Below are positions 24,529 through 35,375 of a stretch of DNA of 64,000 bases, in pieces (within the stretch, counting starts at the first letter, position 1; each line of letters starts with the position of its first letter). A program made the position numbers and the translations under genes. The notes below the pieces were generated by a model. It was not told the origin of the DNA. It saw only the letters and a program-made list of their open reading frames with translations, and did no database searches. Source of the stretch: Pyrus communis (Eukaryota; Streptophyta; Magnoliopsida; Rosales; Rosaceae); NCBI RefSeq assembly GCF_963583255.1, contig NC_084805.1, positions 7,742,827 to 7,806,826 on the forward strand, given 5' to 3'.

Positions 24529-25407
24529 ATGATATATCAAGATTCCAATCCGGCTCCACGTAGCCGATTGTACGGGCTCCTAGAGGAATTGAAAAAAGAC
24601 AATGAGAAGCGAACAATATCTTTGGAAGTGGAAAAAATTCTTCGTGGCCATACAGAGATGCAAAAGTCATTCGCTTACATGTTGAGAATAAAAGCTCCCC
24701 TTATCCTGCAAGAACAATGGGTAAATGAGGATAGGGCTCGATTTAATACCTGGCTAGATGGAAAATATTTTCCTTATGTGTTTGACTACAAATCGATTCC
24801 ATTTGAGGAATGGTTGGTTGAAAAGACCGGGGGGCAATTTTCCGCTCCGGCCGTAATTAGACATCGGCCTAAAAAAATTGTTACTTTGGCCGAAGAACAA
24901 AGGCCACCTATTTTTTCGGTCGAGACTGAAAGTGTGGTAGGCCTAGAAGAAAATGTTCAAGTTTCTGAGCCAGAAATTGACTCAAAAAATGATTCGTCAG
25001 AGGAGTGTTCCAATGACGAACAAGACCGATACACGACTTCGGACCATAAAACCACATCAATTGATATGGTAATTGATGACATGGTTTTAGACGCCGAAAC
25101 TACGCCAATCGATATGATTATTGTTGATAAAGCCGACACGGAGAAATCCCATTCGGCTAAGTTGTTCGAGTTAAAAGTCGAAATTGACAAAATTATTATG
25201 CCTAGGGAGCATAATAATTGTCCAACACATTCGGCGGCCGATGGTAAAAAATATTTCACCAAGTCAAAAATATTTGGAGAAAATTCTGTATTCGGCCTAG
25301 AGCAAAATCAATTTGAGAATTTTGATATTAAAAGATCTCGGCTTGAAATAAAGCATCGTTGGCCTCCTCCTGATTATGGTTCGGCCACTTTTATTTCCAT
25401 TTGCTAA
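24529..25407 (+). CDS. 292-aa acidic ORF of the pol-less element, unknown function
   Basis: Uninterrupted ORF from the first ATG after the primer site to TAA at 25407. I recognise no domain. Residues 1-110 are mixed and likely folded (helical LEELKKDNEKRTISLEVEKI; aromatic FNTWLDGKYFPYVFDYKS). Residues 130-230 are strongly acidic and Ser/Asp-rich, with an internal imperfect duplication (TTSIDMVIDDMVLDAE / TTPIDMIIVDKADTE). The C-terminus is basic-aromatic (RSRLEIKHRWPPPDYG). There is no CCHC knuckle and no protease D(S/T)G, so it is not ordinary gag-pol. The position suits a truncated or replaced gag. Intactness in a very young copy suggests either recent insertion or a kept function; I cannot tell which. 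Confidence 0.75.
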   Translation: MIYQDSNPAPRSRLYGLLEELKKDNEKRTISLEVEKILRGHTEMQKSFAYMLRIKAPLILQEQWVNEDRARFNTWLDGKYFPYVFDYKSIPFEEWLVEKTGGQFSAPAVIRHRPKKIVTLAEEQRPPIFSVETESVVGLEENVQVSEPEIDSKNDSSEECSNDEQDRYTTSDHKTTSIDMVIDDMVLDAETTPIDMIIVDKADTEKSHSAKLFELKVEIDKIIMPREHNNCPTHSAADGKKYFTKSKIFGENSVFGLEQNQFENFDIKRSRLEIKHRWPPPDYGSATFISIC

Positions 25408-25410
25408 ATT

Positions 25411-25462
25411 ATTTTCTTAACCATTCGGCCTCTCGGCCGATCTTAAGAAAATAAGGGGGCAA
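25411..25462 (+). promoter_or_regulatory. Internal cruciform plus polypurine module
   Basis: Just after the ORF stop, arms ATTTTCTTAA (25411-25420) and TTAAGAAAAT (25443-25452) enclose TCGGCC/GGCCGA, and a polypurine tract AAGGGGGCAAT follows. The same layout stands directly before the 3' LTR (27193-27246). Confidence 0.7.
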
Positions 25463-25486
25463 TAGGCATTAAGCCCTTGTACCAAG

Positions 25487-25519
<33 letters not shown>

Positions 25520-26363
25520 GATCGACAAAGTTAGGAAAGCTAACCAATGATCACCATGTTTATTCGACACATAATAACTGGTATGCTCGGCAAATGTCTT
25601 TGGTTTTTAAAATATATTTTTGCAGAAGGCCACCTGTGCTAGGTGATAAGCCTTCGCGTGGTTGGATATTTCCATGAGAGGAGAAGAAAAAAAAAGGAGG
25701 AACATCATTGGTAAAGATTAAAGTTTTGTCGATACCAGTTCCAAGTCATGACAATATGATGTGGCAATCCAAAAGATAATGTGTTCGGTTTAAGAGTTGT
25801 TTCTAGCCGAGCCAATTTTAGACTTATAGGTCTATTTGGTATAATCGGCGGTTGCTCGTCGAGAAAGATTATTCGCCACATGCTGCGTATAAGAAGATAA
25901 ATGCCATGTTGTAATTTTTGGCACGCCACTGATGGATTTCCTTAAAGCCGAATGATGTTGGTTTTTTTGATGGTGTTACTTCGGCCCAATGCTTCTCGAA
26001 CTCGGCTCATTTTTCTCGACCCCGTATGGTTTAGTCACTTTTATTAGTCGCTAACATATATACACACATGCACATGCCGAGCTCGGCGAGGTGTTATTGC
26101 CGAGTATTGGTGCTCGACCATAGGGTCATTCGGCCTTCTGGTGCTCGACCATAGAGTCACTTGGGCTTGCCAACATCCCATGCGGCACATTTAGTAAGTC
26201 TACGTGATTGACAGCCATGCGGATCAATTCACACTAGGCTTGTTTAAATAAAGGTTGTTTTACTGAGCTGAGGGACATCCGATGCTCTACCTATATATAT
26301 ATATATATATGCCAATTGCATGGCCGACAAGTCTTTATCAGGCAATCAGGTTATCTATATCTA

Positions 26364-26404
<41 letters not shown>

Positions 26405-26825
26405 AAAGTACCAGGAGTAGTGGGTAAGAGTCCTCGAGACTTCGGCCTCATTTGGTTTATCTCGGCCCCACTTTATCCTCGACCCCAGTTCTTCTCGGTC
26501 TCGTACCAATATATTTTCCAAGTGATGTAACCAAGTCTATGGAACTTTTGAAGGCGAAGAAACTGGAGAAAGGAATGGAATTTTAAACATTAGTTTGCCG
26601 AATAAATTTTGTTCGGCGGTGGTTTCTCAACAAGTTCTCAGCTATATGTTTTTCGTGGTCATTTGGCGGAATTACAAGTTTCAAAGCCATGTAGCCGAAG
26701 CTGGGGAAATTTTTGATACCTGTTGACAAATAAATTCCTGGACCGGCACCTCGGCCGATGCGAAGAGAATAAAGGGGGCAACTACAGTGCGGCAATCCAA
26801 ATATATATATATGGCCGGATTGGCC

Positions 26826-26860
<35 letters not shown>

Positions 26861-26862
<2 letters not shown>

Positions 26863-27080
26863 TTCTACCCCCAATTCTTCTTGGTCTCGGCCTCGGCCCA
26901 CTTTACAAATCTATATGGCCGAATAAAAGAAAGTTTGGCCGAATACAATGGGATATATATATATATATATAGGTTGTACACCCAATTCTTCTTGGCCTCG
27001 GCCTCGGCCCACTTTACAAAACTATATGGCCGAATACAATTCTTTGGCCGAATAAAAAAAAAAAAAAAGGTTTGGCCGAA
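26861..27080 (+). repeat. Tandem duplication of about 115 bp
   Basis: CCCAATTCTTCTTGG, then CTCGGCCTCGGCCCACTTTA, then TATATGGCCGAATA occurs at 26871 and again at 26981, with an AT microsatellite before each copy. Confidence 0.8.
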
Positions 27081-27192
27081 TACAAGAAGAATTCGCTGTC
27101 ATGCAGAGGTACTCAGCCGTCGGGAACGTACGATTATTGGTTTGCGTCAAATCACTTCATTTTCGACGATACAGGGGTTCTTCGACTGCGCT

Positions 27193-27246
27193 AATTTCCT
27201 TAACCATTCGGCTTATGAGCCGAAGCTCAAGGAAATTGGGGGGCAA
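27193..27246 (+). promoter_or_regulatory. Cruciform and polypurine tract before the 3' LTR
   Basis: Arms AATTTCCTT (27193-27201) and AAGGAAATT (27229-27237) enclose TTCGGCT/AGCCGAA; the tract GGAAATTGGGGGG ends 3 nt before the 3' LTR, the plus-strand priming site. Confidence 0.8.
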
Positions 27247-28194
27247 TGTTTGAACCCGATTTTACACTATCGGCCTGAGCAATCGAGACCGTAGAATGAG
27301 TAAAATTCTGAGCCATTGGATTGGAAGAAGGTTGAGATAATTGATTAATAATTTGTCTAGATAATATTATGATTTTAATAATCACAATGTTATCTGGCGA
27401 ATTATTAAGAAAATTATTTCTAAAAATGAGGAGATAATGATGACATCTAAAAGATAGGTTGTTGCTTATCTTGAGAAGTCTTTGGCCTAGACTCTAGCTG
27501 GTGAGTTTAAATTAAAATCAAATTCTACACAAGTGAACCCGCACCACACATCTGCTTCTATAAATACAAGGCTGCGAACACCATTCAAAGGACCTCCAAT
27601 TCAACACCCAACTGCCCTGCGCAAAACCTCTCAAACATCTTGAGATTTTTTTATTTTCTTTTTTCCGCCGACACATCTTCAGTTTGGATAAACAGCACTG
27701 TGAAGGCAACCGGCGAACATCTTCAGTTTGGATAAACAGCACTGTTACCGTAGAATCGGCCGTTCCCGAAGCACCTTCAGTTTGGATAAACAGCACTGCG
27801 TCGAGGCCGACTGGTTATCTATCCAAGTCTCGGTCGAGAAGGATTTTCAAATCCTTATTGGCAGAGGTCATCTCATTAGCCTTCCCGGCGAAGTGAGGTG
27901 TTACCAGGTTACTACATTCGGCACCTTGAGAGCCGAATTTGATATTGAACTTCGTAGAACTAGCAGCCTTGTCTTCAGGCTCGAGAATCCAAAGGCCGAG
28001 ATTTGTTCCTTCCTCGGCCGCAGTCGCAAGATAGAGAAGTCACCGACGCGCTCAACGCAACATCAACAAATTTTACTCCTCGGCCGAGCTCGGCCGACGA
28101 GTTGGCACGCCCCGCATTCAACCGAAGGACGTAGTTAGCTTATTAGTTACTCGGCCTGCGCGCCACGTAGGCTTTGTAATTTTTAGGGTCAACA
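27247..28194 (+). repeat. 3' LTR (948 bp) of the young element
   Basis: Same sequence as the 5' LTR as far as I can read, including the TATA box and the three CTTCAGTTTGGATAAACAGC copies. GATAT follows. Confidence 0.95.
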
Positions 28195-28282
28195 GATATA
28201 TATGTTTTTTGGGACCATGTAATTTAAAGTTAGACTCTCACTTATGTTTTGAACTTTTGCGTGTCTCTCTTTGTTTCTCTAA

Positions 28283-29950
28283 TTTTTTTTTTTTTTTTGA
28301 GAGGAAACGATAGCGATTTTATTCATATCAAGAAGAAGGCATACAATCTTCAAAGAGGATATCCTGGATTATATCCAGAGATTCCTCAAACCAATGAAAA
28401 TTAGAAGGAAAGACTAAGGCCAACTTGGCCAATCAATAAGTCGTACCATTGGTGGAACTAGGAATACGGAAAATTTTAGAGGAACCAAAGCCCCACAGAC
28501 TCTCCCGGACGTCATCCACCAACAAATCCATAGAGGAAGATCCCTTTCTCAAGCTCCCAACTCTCTGAACAACTTGCAAAGCATCATTCTCTAGGAGAAT
28601 ACTCTGAAAATTACGTTGCATAGCCCAACAAAGACCTTCTCGAGCAACCAGCAGTTCAACTGTATATGGGTTATTGACGTGAGATACTTGGCGAACGAAA
28701 CCTCCAGCATAGCTACCGGCTTGGTGACGAAATACCCTACCAATTGCCCCCCATTTTAGTAGTAGCATAGAAGGCGCCATCAACATTAATTTTAAACCAA
28801 CCAGTGGGAGGAGGAGACCATCGGGAAGTCAAGTGTAGAGACTGAGGTTGGGATGTAGGTTGGGCTTTGGTAAAGGTATCCAGTTAAAGATTCGCAGAGT
28901 AGCTAACCAAGGCCAGATTCTCAAGCTTACCATCCCATAACAAGGCATTCCTGGCACGCCAGATTGAATGAATTAGCATCAAGAATAAATTATAAAGAGT
29001 GGGAGAAAGAGAGCCAATACCCGTAGAAAACCAATCCCAAATGGAAGAGCATGCCGAAAGTCTCTGGCCCAAATTCATGTTGGAGAAGAACACTGCTCAG
29101 GCAAATAGACAAGCACTAAACACATGTAGCGCCGACTCCGAAAATGAACTACACAAAACACAAAACACAAATATTGTCCATTGCCACCCCTTTTTTCTCC
29201 AAGTTTGAATGAGTAGGCAGAATATTGACACAAGCTTTCCAAGCACAGATTTTGACCTTTCCTGGGACCAGGGCTCTCCAGATTTTGTTCCAGGTAGAGG
29301 TCTTAAGTGTGTTTTGATTGGATCGGGATGCAAGATCATGCAAAGAGATGGCAACCTTATAGGCACTTTTGATAGAGAACAACCCCTTAGAATCATAATG
29401 CTACATTTAATGATCCAGAGGTAATTTGCCACTTAACGGGAATGAGAGGATCAAGGCTGCCTCACAAGGAGGAAATAAAGAGCTAATGAGATCAGTGTGT
29501 CCAAGAGGCTGACTCTGGGATAATCAATGAGGACACCCACTCCATATCACAACCTGCAAGGGGATGAGAGAAATGCCCAAAGGGGTGAGGTCAATCAAGC
29601 CATATATCTTACCAAATACGGACAGAACACCTGTCCCCACCCTCCATCGAGAACCACACTCTAGGATAGGTGGGCTTCCAGAATGCCTCTCCAGCAAGCT
29701 GATAGAGCCACTCCTAATCACGTATTCCAGAATGTGTTATGCAGAAAGTATTTGGTTTCAAGCAAGCGAGACGCCAGAGGGCTTGGGTTTTGGAGAAGAC
29801 GCCAACCTTGCTTAGCGAGAAAAGCAAGATAAAACTCATAGAGCGAACGGAAGCCAAAATCACCCTCTTTATTCGGACAACACATATTATCCCACAAGAG
29901 CCAATGAATACGCAGGGAGGATTCACCCTCATTTTGTTTACTTTCTCTTA
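28283..29950 (-). mobile_element. 5'-truncated LINE (non-LTR retrotransposon), decayed
   Basis: The T-run at 28283-28298 is the poly(A) tail of a minus-strand element. Upstream in element sense come the RT C-terminal region (about 29720-29960, FRSLYEFYLAFLAKQGWRLL), the linker WRVGTG (about 29630-29660), the zf-RVT domain (29149-29432, IKSAYKVAISLHD and W-x2-L-PGKVKICAW) and the RNase H domain (28433-28790, INVDGAFYATTK then VELLVAREGL). Frameshifts separate all of these, including one inside RNase H near 28745. RT proper and ORF1 are missing, as expected from incomplete reverse transcription. No target duplication was determined. Confidence 0.88.
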
Positions 29951-30250
29951 TATTTATCATTAATGCGAAAAATATGTCATGCCTTAGTCATAGTTTACTG
30001 AAAAACAAATGCTAGAATTTTTTTATGGACATACTAGAGATTTTGTTTGTTTTTGTCTAACAACATTTTTAATTGTCTTCATATGTTCATATTGATTTCT
30101 TCTGTTTTTTGTTACACCATAGGTTCAATAGTAATAACGTAGGCAGTTTTGCTATACAAATATGTTTTTTGTTGCACCATAGGTTGAAACATGAAGTTTA
30201 ACAACACATTTAAATCTAAATGTGTAAACATTCATACAATTTTGTCTTGA

Positions 30251-30298
<48 letters not shown>

Positions 30299-30659
30299 GG
30301 TAGTATAAAGTTGTCATCTTTAGTCTTGACGAATTTGTAGTTATAAAAAAGATAAACACCTTTAATTAAAGACCAAAGCCACGCACACCCACGAGGTGGA
30401 GGGAGTTTGGCAAATGGATAAGTCGGTTTCTCTAAAAAGAGAGAGAGTTTAGGGTTTGGTTGCATAGCAAAAGCTTACCATAATTTAGTTGAGAATGCAG
30501 TATTTATATAGAGCAACCACGTGTGTAGGGTGTGCCTTGACATATGTCGGCATCTGATTGACCAAGGTAAGTCATCCGTTGGGTGGATGATGAAAAAATT
30601 GTTCCGAAGATATTATTTAATTAGAAGAAGTCTTGATCTGTCCTTAATTCAAACTAATT
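29951..30659. other. Non-coding stretch with a long (TA)n run
   Basis: Contains a (TA)n microsatellite at 30253-30296 and a short direct repeat ATGTTTTTTGTTGCACCATAG (about 30105, 30161). Nothing else recognised. Confidence 0.6.
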
Positions 30660-32150
30660 GATGTGTATTTTATTTGTTGAGTGCATAAAGTTATACTTTT
30701 ACGCCATATTTTAGTTAGGTTTTTGACTTAAAGTCTCTATGCATCACAAGGTATTTTGTTGTTTGTATTGTATTTCAAGATGAAAGTAAGGGCTTGAAGA
30801 AATCATCTTATTTTGAATATCTTAAGAGCCTAGAATGGATAGTTTGAAGCCCAACTCGCCCAAGACCAGACCATAGCCCACAAGTGGCCCAAGATCCGTC
30901 AGAAAAGGCCCTTGTAGAACAACCAACTTGCGAGCTTTGCCCCGAAGTGCTCAGAACGAATTTGAAAATGGGCCATATATGGTTGGAAATCCCTAGAAGT
31001 CTTCTTTGTGATGGTCTTTATAGCTTGTGATTTGGAGGTTTCTACAAGAAATTATGACAGAATAAAGAGGAGCTGTTCAGTTACAAATTCTGATAACAAC
31101 TAGTTTTTAATTACTCCTGTACTAAAAGCAGATTGTAATGAGCTATAAAGGAGAGTCAATTCAAGGAAGTAAATGTATCAGATGTTAGAAAACTCCTAAG
31201 CCTTTTAATAGGAGAAAAATACGCAAAATCTGAGGGAGAAAAATGAGGAGATACAAAACATCAAAGAGGAGTAGGAGTCCTCCACCTTGTGCCGTTTCTA
31301 GGTTCTAGCTTTCCTAACTTTTTATGTATTTTTTTTTTATGTATTTTGTTATGTTTCTAACTTAGTTTATGAATACTTAGGGCTCCTTTGAAGCCCTAGA
31401 CACGATTGAATTCATGTCATGATGCAATTTTAGTTTATCAATTTCATTTGCAAGCTGGAATTAGTTTTCTATCTCAATTGTTTCAAGCACATATGTTCAA
31501 ACTTAGCTACGTTGTTTATGTTTGCTTTCTGTTGAGAATGATAAGGATGGCTGCCATATCTTCTTTCATTCCTTAGCAACATGGGGTTAGGTTCAAAACT
31601 AATCATGTAAGCTGATTCCATGAAAATCTAGGATAAATGCCATGTTCTAGGGTTCATGTGATGTTCATAATCCTCTTCGTTCTTAATGAGTTTCTAGGTG
31701 CTAAATCTGAGTATATGCCATGCTAGGTTGCACCTACAAATATAAGTTTGATGTACATGTCATGCATCTCACATGCGAAGAAAGTGAGGATTCATACAAT
31801 CTAGTTATATGACATGCTAGATATGTGAAACATCTTAGTTGTGCATTTGAAATGGATAAGTTAAAAGATCATCTCATTTTAAGTCAGATTTATGTCCTAA
31901 AAACGTTTCTAACCTATTTCATGTCTTAGGTTTATTTTTAGATAGTTCTAATTTTTCCCTTTTCTTTCTGTCTTTATTTCTTTTCCAAAATTACTTAAAC
32001 CCCCCAGTTTTAAATCATAGGAATCATTAAGTAATGCTAATATGTAAGAGTCATAGGTTTTACTAAGTTGTTTATCAGTCCCTGTGGGTCGACACCTTTA
32101 CTTATGCCACTATATTATCCATATATTTGCACTCAAAAGGAATTTCAACA
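30660..32150 (+). repeat. Left LTR of the gypsy-like element
   Basis: About 1.49 kb ending AATTTCAACA two bases before the primer site. The exact start is uncertain: TGATGTGTATTTT at about 30659 or TGTTGAGTGC at 30675. Confidence 0.6.
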
Positions 32151-32287
32151 AATGGCGCCGTTGTCGAGGACTGCGCTTAAACACCTTTGTAATTCCTTTT
32201 AGTTTTGCTTACTAACTTTATTTTGTTTTCAGTTGTATCTCTTTTAACCCATTCAAGCCACCCATTGACTTAGAGCAGCTACAAAGG

Positions 32288-32749
32288 GTGGTTCAGTCAA
32301 GTTTGGGTAAGAGGCGTACACTCAAACATGTGAGGATTCTCAAAACTCAATCTTTGCCAAGATCTCCTTGCCACTTAGAATCACAAACACCTAAGTCAGC
32401 CTTATCCTCACCCAAGGTTGAATTAGAAGAAGACAAGATGGCCATGCCATACAACAATAACAACACTATGCAAAATCTGCCGCCTTCCCAAGCTACACTA
32501 AGCATGCCTCTTGAAGACATCATGAGTACATTGGTTGGACAAGTGAGTTCTTTAGATCAAAGCACTCAAGACCTCAAGGTTTCAACCAAAGCTTTTGTGA
32601 ACAAGACTGATCGTTTAATTGCAAATTTAGAAAATCAGGTTGGACAGATTGCAACAGTCCTAAGCCAAAGAGAACCAGGTAAGCTTCCTTGTCAAGTTGT
32701 TGTAAATCCAAAAGATTTGAACAATGCACACGTGAATGTGATCACTTGA
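32288..32749 (+). pseudogene. gypsy gag fragment, 153 aa open
   Basis: The readable part AFVNKTDRLIANLENQVGQI, followed by ATVLSQREPGKLP, matches the gag C-terminal pattern of Athila/Tat-type gypsy elements (a coiled segment followed by an R-E-x-G-K-x-P motif). The open stretch stops at 32749 and no pol follows, so it is a remnant. Confidence 0.65.
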
Positions 32750-34257
32750 ATTTTTAGTCTTTTTGAGTCATGATTAGAGCTATTTGCAATTAAATAATGG
32801 GAATGTACATGTTTAACTTAGTCTTGCAACCATAACTTTAGCTTTGCTTTGAAAGTTGTTGTATCTGCTATATAAGACCACTGCTCTCAGTTCTAAGAAT
32901 ACTTGTGAAAAATTACTAGTTCAAGCCTTAGAAGAAGGATAGTGGAGACTGCCTTCTGTGAAATTTTGTGCCTATTTGCTTCTTTTAGAGGGATTAAACT
33001 GTTTCTATTCCTATCCTTTTCTTTCAAATTCATTTCAAATGATCTCATTATTCATTTTTTATTGAATACTAAGAGTTCTCTTTTGTGGAAACTTGTGCTT
33101 ATTATCAACCATGAATGAACTCATTGAGATGATGTTAGGCTATGCATGTTTTAACTAGTAAATGGCCTAATTCCCTACCTTTGTTGTGTGAATCATTACC
33201 CATTTTAAAGCCAAACATAGCCATATCTTTCATCACCGACACTAAACTCTACCCATTTTCCCCCATAATAGCCATTCCTTATAGCTTAAGGAATACCAAA
33301 GTGATGAGGACAAAATGCTCGAACTTTAAACTAAGAAAGTGGCGTGTACCGAGGTAACATGGGCTGGAATTTCAAAATAAAATATAAAAAAGAAAAAGAA
33401 AAAAGAAAATGTTTTAAGAAGAGAAAAAAAACAAAAAAGAGAGAGAAGAAGATGCAATTTCTAAATCCATGTATAATCACACATGGGTCCTAGACATTGA
33501 GAATGATTAAAGAATATCAATTCAAGAGGAAAGCATGTTGGTTTTGCAGGGAAGACACTTTGGTATATCTCAAGTTCTAGTATTCCTTATCCATCCTTTC
33601 ATAGCCCTTACCTTAAAAACCTTACATTACAACCTTATGAAAGACCTAGTTGATCTTTAAGGATGTATTCATGGGTGTTAGTAAGTATGTCTACTATCCT
33701 ATTCTTAGTATGTGATTCCTTTCATGAGATATTGTCCAGAAAGTTCTTTTGTTTCTAATTGAATTATGTGTGAGAATATTTTGCTTTCCATTACATAACC
33801 TCACTCACATATACTTGTTGAGAGCAAGCCCCATGAATAAAGTGAGAGTGAATGTGTGAGATTAGAGTTGAGACGAATCTTATCTTCCTTGCTTGAGCTT
33901 ATAACTTAGTACATGTTGAATTTGAGCTAAAGCTCCTTACTAACATGCAGATTTGATTGCTGAAAAGTAAAGTCAAAGTTAGGAGTGTAAGGCATAGTTG
34001 AGCTTTGATTCTTATTATCTTGTTTCAAAAGTGCTATAATCATTGTTTTGTAGGTTGTTTCAGACGCTTATGGGTATCGTCACTATTAAACCCTTAGGAG
34101 ACAGAACTCCTACTAGGGATGCATAGAGGTTTAAATGCTTGATGCATAAGTTGAATGCATTCGTCTCACCAACGAAATTGGTCTTAGATTAACTCATGTT
34201 TGCCTTTTGTGTTGTTTTTGTTTCTTTTAGTTTTGGTTTGCTCGAGGACTAGCAAAA
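32750..34257 (+). other. Non-coding interior of the gypsy-like element
   Basis: No pol or envelope-like domain. There is a purine-rich patch at 33375-33450. ORF 33142-33357 shows no domain. Confidence 0.5.
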
Positions 34258-34290
34258 TCTAAGTTTGGGGGTATTTTATTTAACTTCTCC

Positions 34291-34469
34291 CATTAAATAT
34301 TTTTATTTATTAATATACACATTTAATTATTTTTTGGCTTGAAAAAGTTTTTTATTTTATTTTAAATTTATTAATTTTATTTAACATTCTTCAAACTTGA
34401 AAGACTTAATCAATATACCTAAGTGTATGTACCGAAATGTATTATATTAAATTAATGTACCTAAATGTT
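34291..34469. repeat. AT-rich direct repeats flanking the next element
   Basis: The phrase GTACCGAAATGTATTATATT, then AATTAATGTACCTAAAT (about 34428-34466), recurs on the other side of the compound element (36275-36312) and again in shorter form to 36400. It appears to be a local tandem repeat into which the element inserted. Confidence 0.6.
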
Positions 34470-34624
34470 TGTCATAATTCACCCCCCTTAGGGGCCCGAC
34501 GTCCTCGTCGGCACACTCGCGACCAGGGTTAGGCTCTGATACCAAATTGTCACAATCCACCCCCTTATGGGCCCGACGTCCTCGTCGGCACACACGCGGC
34601 CAGGGTTAGGCTTTGATACCAAAT
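34470..34624 (-). repeat. Tandem Cassandra-type internal domains, about 77 bp x 2
   Basis: Two copies (34470-34548 and 34549-34624) of the same primer-site/polypurine unit. One keeps TGGTATCAGAGCC intact; the copy next to the LTR has TGGTATCAAAGCC. Confidence 0.8.
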
Positions 34625-35156
34625 TGACACACCCCGATCGAGATTAGGGCATGCTGGCTGTCACGTGAAAGTGACGTAACCATGTGCACAGTGCGGAAGC
34701 TAATAAAATAATAATAAAAATAGTACGAATAAATAAAAACCAGCTTTACACGAAGTAATAACATACATGTGCAAGCGCAAGTGTGAAAATAAAGTTTAGA
34801 GCACGACAACCTAATGCAGTCCGAGAGAAAACGACACTACAAAAGCACACCCGAAGGTGGTCCTACACTGGTAGTAGTCTGTCAGATATGCCGGGGAAAA
34901 CCTCAGGGAAGCCACCAAACGTGCTAGCCAACTAGAACCTGGAGGGGCGCAAAACAAAAGTGTGAGTGGGAAAAAACAAAGCTTTTCAAAACCATTTCAT
35001 AAATAAGTTCTAACCCCTCGCCGTAAAACCTGTATACTTCCCAGAAAATATAATATACATATATATCAATCATGCTCGGAAAGTATGCTATGCCAAAACC
35101 TCAAAGTAAAATGCAAGTGCTCAGGTAATATCACATCAATGCCATATAATCTGTCA

Positions 35157-35375
35157 GCCGGAGTCACCTAGCGTGACCTGTACGACTGAATCTAGAGCTC
35201 AAATCTCCATCTCACTAACTAGACCTGCACACAAGTCGGAACCACCTAAAGTGGTCTGTACGACAAGCCTGAGTGTAATATAAGTACGCTCAAGTGCTAC
35301 GATCACGTGTAGGCTGGGCAAATAATCGTGGGTCACCTACGAGTCGAAACCACCTAAAGTGGTATGTACGACAGG
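35157..35375 (-). repeat. Three hairpin repeats in the LTR
   Basis: The unit GTCGGA-stem-CTGTACGAC occurs at about 35160, 35236 and 35343. Stems are AGTCAC..GTGACC in the first copy and ACCACCTAAAGTGGT in the other two. The stem change is on both sides, so pairing is preserved. The same units in antisense are found at 56036-56245. Confidence 0.8.

Larger units (their letters stand above)
25408..27192 (+). other. Non-coding interior of the young element
   Basis: About 1.8 kb with no ORF of note. It contains an A27 run (25488-25514), AT microsatellites (26291-26310, 26363-26402, 26826-26860, 26952-26971), a tandem duplication (26861-27080), a third PPT-like GAATAAAGGGGGCAA at 26767-26781, and dense TCGGCC/GGCCGA words scattered through AT-rich DNA. 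Confidence 0.8.
23535..28194 (+). mobile_element. Young non-autonomous LTR retrotransposon, 4660 bp
   Basis: The two LTRs (23535-24482 and 27247-28194) are the same length, 948 bp, and I found no difference reading them side by side. A perfect target duplication GATAT flanks the element (23530-23534 and 28195-28199). A primer-binding-site candidate follows the 5' LTR and a polypurine tract precedes the 3' LTR. The 2.76-kb interior has one intact 292-aa ORF and no protease, integrase, RT or RNase H, so enzymes must come from a relative. Identical LTRs imply a very recent insertion. It fits the LARD/TR-GAG class in being pol-less, but the ORF is not recognisable gag. Confidence 0.95.
30660..34290 (+). 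mobile_element. Ty3/gypsy-like element lacking pol, 3' LTR largely missing
   Basis: A left LTR (about 30660-32150) is followed by the gypsy-type primer site TGGCGCCGTTGTCGAGGACT (32153-32172), a gag C-terminal remnant (32288-32749), about 1.4 kb of non-coding DNA and the polypurine region TCTAAGTTTGGGGG (about 34258-34271). After the tract only GTATTTTATTT resembles the start of the left LTR. All of protease, RT, RNase H and integrase is gone. The left end is uncertain by some tens of bases. Confidence 0.7.
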
